From: JAAYEA01 sp012689325
GTDB taxonomy: Bacteria > Chloroflexota > Anaerolineae > JAAYEA01
Direction: 5' to 3'
DNA: 17,715 nt
Assembly (NCBI GenBank): GCA_036841525.1
Contig: DAITVZ010000082.1
Location: forward strand, 1-17,715
Shown here one piece after another: positions 15,710 to 17,715 of the stretch (its first letter is position 1; every line of letters begins with the position of its first letter). Under the pieces are notes generated by a model. The model ran no database searches and was not told the origin of the DNA. It was given only the letters and a program-made list of their open reading frames with translations. A program made the translations under genes and the position numbers.

Positions 15710-16822
15710 TTAGCCGAACAGCTCGCCGACCTCCTGGAGCTGGTCGATGATGGGGATGTGCTGCGGGCAGAGCGGCTCGCAGGTCCCGCAGGCGACGCAC
15801 TTGCTGGCGTCGGCTTGCTTGCCCACCAACCCCGCATAGCCGCGCTTGGCATAGTCCTCAAACCCGTACACCTTGTCATAGTTGTACAGCTCGAAATTGC
15901 GCGGGATGTTGACGCCGTGGGGGCAGGGCATGCAATAGCCGCAGCCGGTGCAATAGAGGTTGGAGAGCTTTTTGTTCTCCTCCAACAGCGCGTTGAGCGT
16001 GGCGATCTCGTCGGCGTTCAGCGGCCCCTTGTCGATGGCGGCGACGTTCTCCTCCACCATGGACAGGTCGCCCATGCCGGAGAGGGCCACGTTCACGTGG
16101 GGGTTGCTGATGACGAAACGCAGCGCCAGCTCGGCGGCGCGGTTCTGGCTCAGCGTGCCGTGCTCGCGCATGTTCTTGGGGATCACGGAGAGCCGCCCGC
16201 CGCCCACCGGCCCCATGATGATGGTGGCCAGCCCTTTGCTGGCGGCGTGGGCGATGGCCGCCTCGTTGCGCCGGTCGAGATAGTTGTACTGGCACTGCAC
16301 CAGCTCAAAGAGGCCGGTGTCCACCAGCTTGATCATGTTGTCGGGCTCGTCGTGGAAGGAAAAGCCGACGTGCTTGACCAAGCCCTCGGCCTTGGCCTGT
16401 TGCATCTCGGCGATCCAGCCGGACTCTTCTTCCATCTTGTTGAATTTGTCCCAGCCGATGCCGTGGTACAGGTAAAAGTCGAGGTAATCGCGCCCCAGGA
16501 TGGAAAGCTGGCGCTCCAGCGTCTTGCGCAGGTCGCCCTTGCCCTTGACGAACCCGCCCGACGCCTTGGTGGCGACGGTGATCCGCTGGCCCTTCCAACT
16601 GCGCAGCGCCAGCCCCACCGCCAGCACCGACTCGCGGTTGCAGTACCCCGGCGCGGTGTCCACATAGGTGACGCCCCGCTCAAAGGCGGCGAGCAGCGTC
16701 TCCACGGCCTTGTCAAAGTGGACGTAATCTTCGCCGCCGATGTTGACCATGGGCAGGCGCATGGCGCCGAACCCCAACTGCGAGACCTCTACCCCGGTGT
16801 TGCCCAGCTTGATGTACTTCAT
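15710..16822 (-). CDS. aldo/keto reductase with C-terminal 2[4Fe-4S] ferredoxin domain
   Basis: A 370-residue oxidoreductase joining an aldo/keto reductase TIM barrel (about 1-280) to a ferredoxin-like domain (about 285-370), the layout of the predicted Fe-S aldo/keto reductases (COG1453 type). The catalytic tetrad fits D55 and Y60 (VDTAPGY), K86 (ATKASGG) and H120 (YLYHGIG). The clusters are bound by C291-x2-C294-x2-C297-x2-C300-P and C342-x2-C345-x2-C348-x3-C352-P. Such proteins are thought to couple substrate redox to Fe-S electron transfer; the substrate is unknown. GAGGAGG lies about 11 nt before ATG 16822. It starts 25 nt after the GntR regulator gene, so the two probably share a transcript and the regulator may control it in response to its metabolite. 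Confidence 0.93.
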   Translation of the reverse strand: MKYIKLGNTGVEVSQLGFGAMRLPMVNIGGEDYVHFDKAVETLLAAFERGVTYVDTAPGYCNRESVLAVGLALRSWKGQRITVATKASGGFVKGKGDLRKTLERQLSILGRDYLDFYLYHGIGWDKFNKMEEESGWIAEMQQAKAEGLVKHVGFSFHDEPDNMIKLVDTGLFELVQCQYNYLDRRNEAAIAHAASKGLATIIMGPVGGGRLSVIPKNMREHGTLSQNRAAELALRFVISNPHVNVALSGMGDLSMVEENVAAIDKGPLNADEIATLNALLEENKKLSNLYCTGCGYCMPCPHGVNIPRNFELYNYDKVYGFEDYAKRGYAGLVGKQADASKCVACGTCEPLCPQHIPIIDQLQEVGELFG

Positions 16823-16847
16823 CCGATTCGAGCCTCCTCTATCTTGC

Positions 16848-17588
16848 CTAGTCGATATCCGCGCCGCGCCCCTGGTCCAGCCAGGTGCGCGCCTCTTCGT
16901 CCACGCGCCCTTGCGTCAACAACCCCAATCTGAGCGCCCCCTCCAGGACGTGCAGGCGCATGGTCCCTTGGGCCGCGGGCCAGTCGTGCGCGCCGATGGC
17001 CTCGACGACCTGCCCCAGTCGCCGGCAAAAGCCCGGCCGGGTGAGGGGGGAGCGCACCACGCTCTCGCCAACGAAGCGAGTCAGCTCGAGGCAGCAATCC
17101 ACCATCTCGGCCAAGAGCTGGTTGCCCGCGGCGCGGGCCATCTGCCGGTAGAGCTGGGCGGCGAGCTCGGCCATGGCGGCGTGGTCGCCCGCCTGGCGCG
17201 CCGCCTCCACTTGCCGCCAGCCCTCGGCCAGGGCCTGGAGCTGCTGGTCGCTGCGGCGTTGCGCCGCCAGGCTGGCCGCGCGCGGGAGGATGGCGGCCTG
17301 CGCCTCGATCAGCTCGCTGGTGTCCGCGCGGCGAGCGGAGAGGGCGCCGGGCTCGGCGGGGGCGGCGCTCACGTAGCAGCCGCGGCCCGTCTCCACCTGC
17401 ACGCGCCCCTGGGCCTCCAGCAGGCGCAGCGCCTCGCGCAGCGAGCAGCGGCTGACGCCCATCTGCTCGGCCAGGTTGCGCTCCGAGGGGAGCCGGTCGC
17501 CGGGTTGCAGTTGCTCCCGGGCGATATGCCCCAGCACCTCCTGGGCGATCTCTTGCGCCCCGGTGGGGCGTTCCCTATCTCCACCCAT
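16848..17588 (-). CDS. GntR-family (FadR subgroup) transcriptional regulator
   Basis: A 246-residue regulator. The N-terminal winged helix-turn-helix is canonical for GntR (LPSERNLAEQMGVSR, SLREALRLLEAQGRV, ETGRGCYV). The all-helical C-terminal domain is FCD-like (ELIEAQAAILPRAASLAAQR..., AIGAHDWPAAQGTMRLHV). The usual FH metal-ligand position of FCD domains reads LY (AAQLYRQMARAAGN), while the later His in RLHV is kept, so metal binding may be lost or altered. ATG 17588 has AGGAGG 5 nt upstream; a TTG at 17627 would lie inside the operator and about at the transcription start. A 15-bp palindrome between its promoter and ATG indicates autoregulation. It leads the two-gene unit with the Fe-S aldo/keto reductase. 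The ligand is unknown. Confidence 0.92.
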   Translation of the reverse strand: MGGDRERPTGAQEIAQEVLGHIAREQLQPGDRLPSERNLAEQMGVSRCSLREALRLLEAQGRVQVETGRGCYVSAAPAEPGALSARRADTSELIEAQAAILPRAASLAAQRRSDQQLQALAEGWRQVEAARQAGDHAAMAELAAQLYRQMARAAGNQLLAEMVDCCLELTRFVGESVVRSPLTRPGFCRRLGQVVEAIGAHDWPAAQGTMRLHVLEGALRLGLLTQGRVDEEARTWLDQGRGADID

Positions 17589-17617
17589 GGCGTCCTCCTG
17601 GCGCGCTCGTGGGCCCG

Positions 17618-17641
17618 ACTGGTCCAACTGGTCCGACCAGT
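17618..17641. promoter_or_regulatory. GntR/FadR-type operator
   Basis: ACTGGTC-C-GACCAGT (17627-17641) is a perfect palindrome with 7-bp arms; its core TGGTCCGACCA matches the TGGTnnnACCA form of FadR-subgroup operators. A further half-site ACTGGTC at 17618-17624 repeats the left arm with a 9-bp period. The palindrome abuts the -10 box and covers the predicted transcription start, a position suited to repression of the regulator gene and the reductase gene. Confidence 0.8.
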
Positions 17642-17670
17642 ATCATACCACGTCACGCCGCATTCGACAA
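17642..17670 (-). promoter_or_regulatory. promoter of the gntR-reductase unit
   Basis: On the minus strand, TTGTCG (17665-17670, 4 of 6), a 17-bp spacer and TATGAT (17642-17647, 5 of 6). The start would fall near 17635, inside the operator palindrome. Confidence 0.75.
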
Positions 17671-17676
17671 ATGAGA

Positions 17677-17713
17677 GAACACAAGAGGGCGAACACAAGA
17701 GGGCGAACACAAG
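17677..17713. repeat. 14-bp tandem repeat at the window edge
   Basis: GAACACAAGAGGGC occurs twice in perfect tandem (17677-17690, 17691-17704), followed by nine bases of a third copy (17705-17713). It lies just upstream of the gntR promoter and may continue beyond the window. Confidence 0.85.
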
Positions 17714-17715
17714 GT

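Overview
This is a GC-rich bacterial chromosome segment with densely packed genes, Shine-Dalgarno starts and several near-perfect sigma-70 promoters (TTGACA, 17 bp, TATAAT type). The gene set is mostly housekeeping. The protein style suggests Chloroflexota (Anaerolineae-like): a secreted lipoprotein with a TPTPT-type linker, a YegD-like Hsp70 beside an ABC-F ATPase, and a GxxExxY gene in degenerate repeats. That assignment is inference; no rRNA or other taxonomic marker lies in the window.

Layout. Positions 1-39 are the 3' tail of an unidentified plus-strand gene. A promoter and polX (bacterial family X DNA polymerase with a PHP domain) follow. polX meets a CadC/SmtB-like ArsR repressor tail to tail at a 12-bp hairpin. 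The arsR gene lies downstream of the primary sigma factor gene but has its own promoter, and a terminator separates the two. The sigma gene and an M1-family metallopeptidase lipoprotein gene diverge from back-to-back promoters (about 3946-4018). After the peptidase comes a patch of degenerate cactgag repeats with inverted arms, then a lower-GC GxxExxY gene that looks acquired.

From 6286 to the end everything is on the minus strand. In transcription order it runs: a GntR/FadR-type regulator with a palindromic operator at its own promoter; an aldo/keto reductase with a C-terminal 2[4Fe-4S] ferredoxin domain; a strong promoter and a leader of about 240 nt; carA and carB; an ABC-F ATPase; a YegD-like Hsp70; and a membrane protein with a C-terminal spermidine-synthase-like domain.

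The most interesting element is the carAB leader (15416-15668). It has a consensus promoter and a 30-codon ORF with a strong Shine-Dalgarno, rich in Arg codons including tandem CGA-CGA. It ends in an intrinsic terminator just before carA. A segment inside the small ORF can pair over 11 bp with the 5' arm of that terminator, and a local hairpin in the small ORF could sequester the same segment. This is the architecture of ribosome-controlled attenuation of carbamoyl phosphate synthesis, the branch point of arginine and pyrimidine pathways. I see no CRISPR array, tRNA, rRNA, transposase or obvious defence system.
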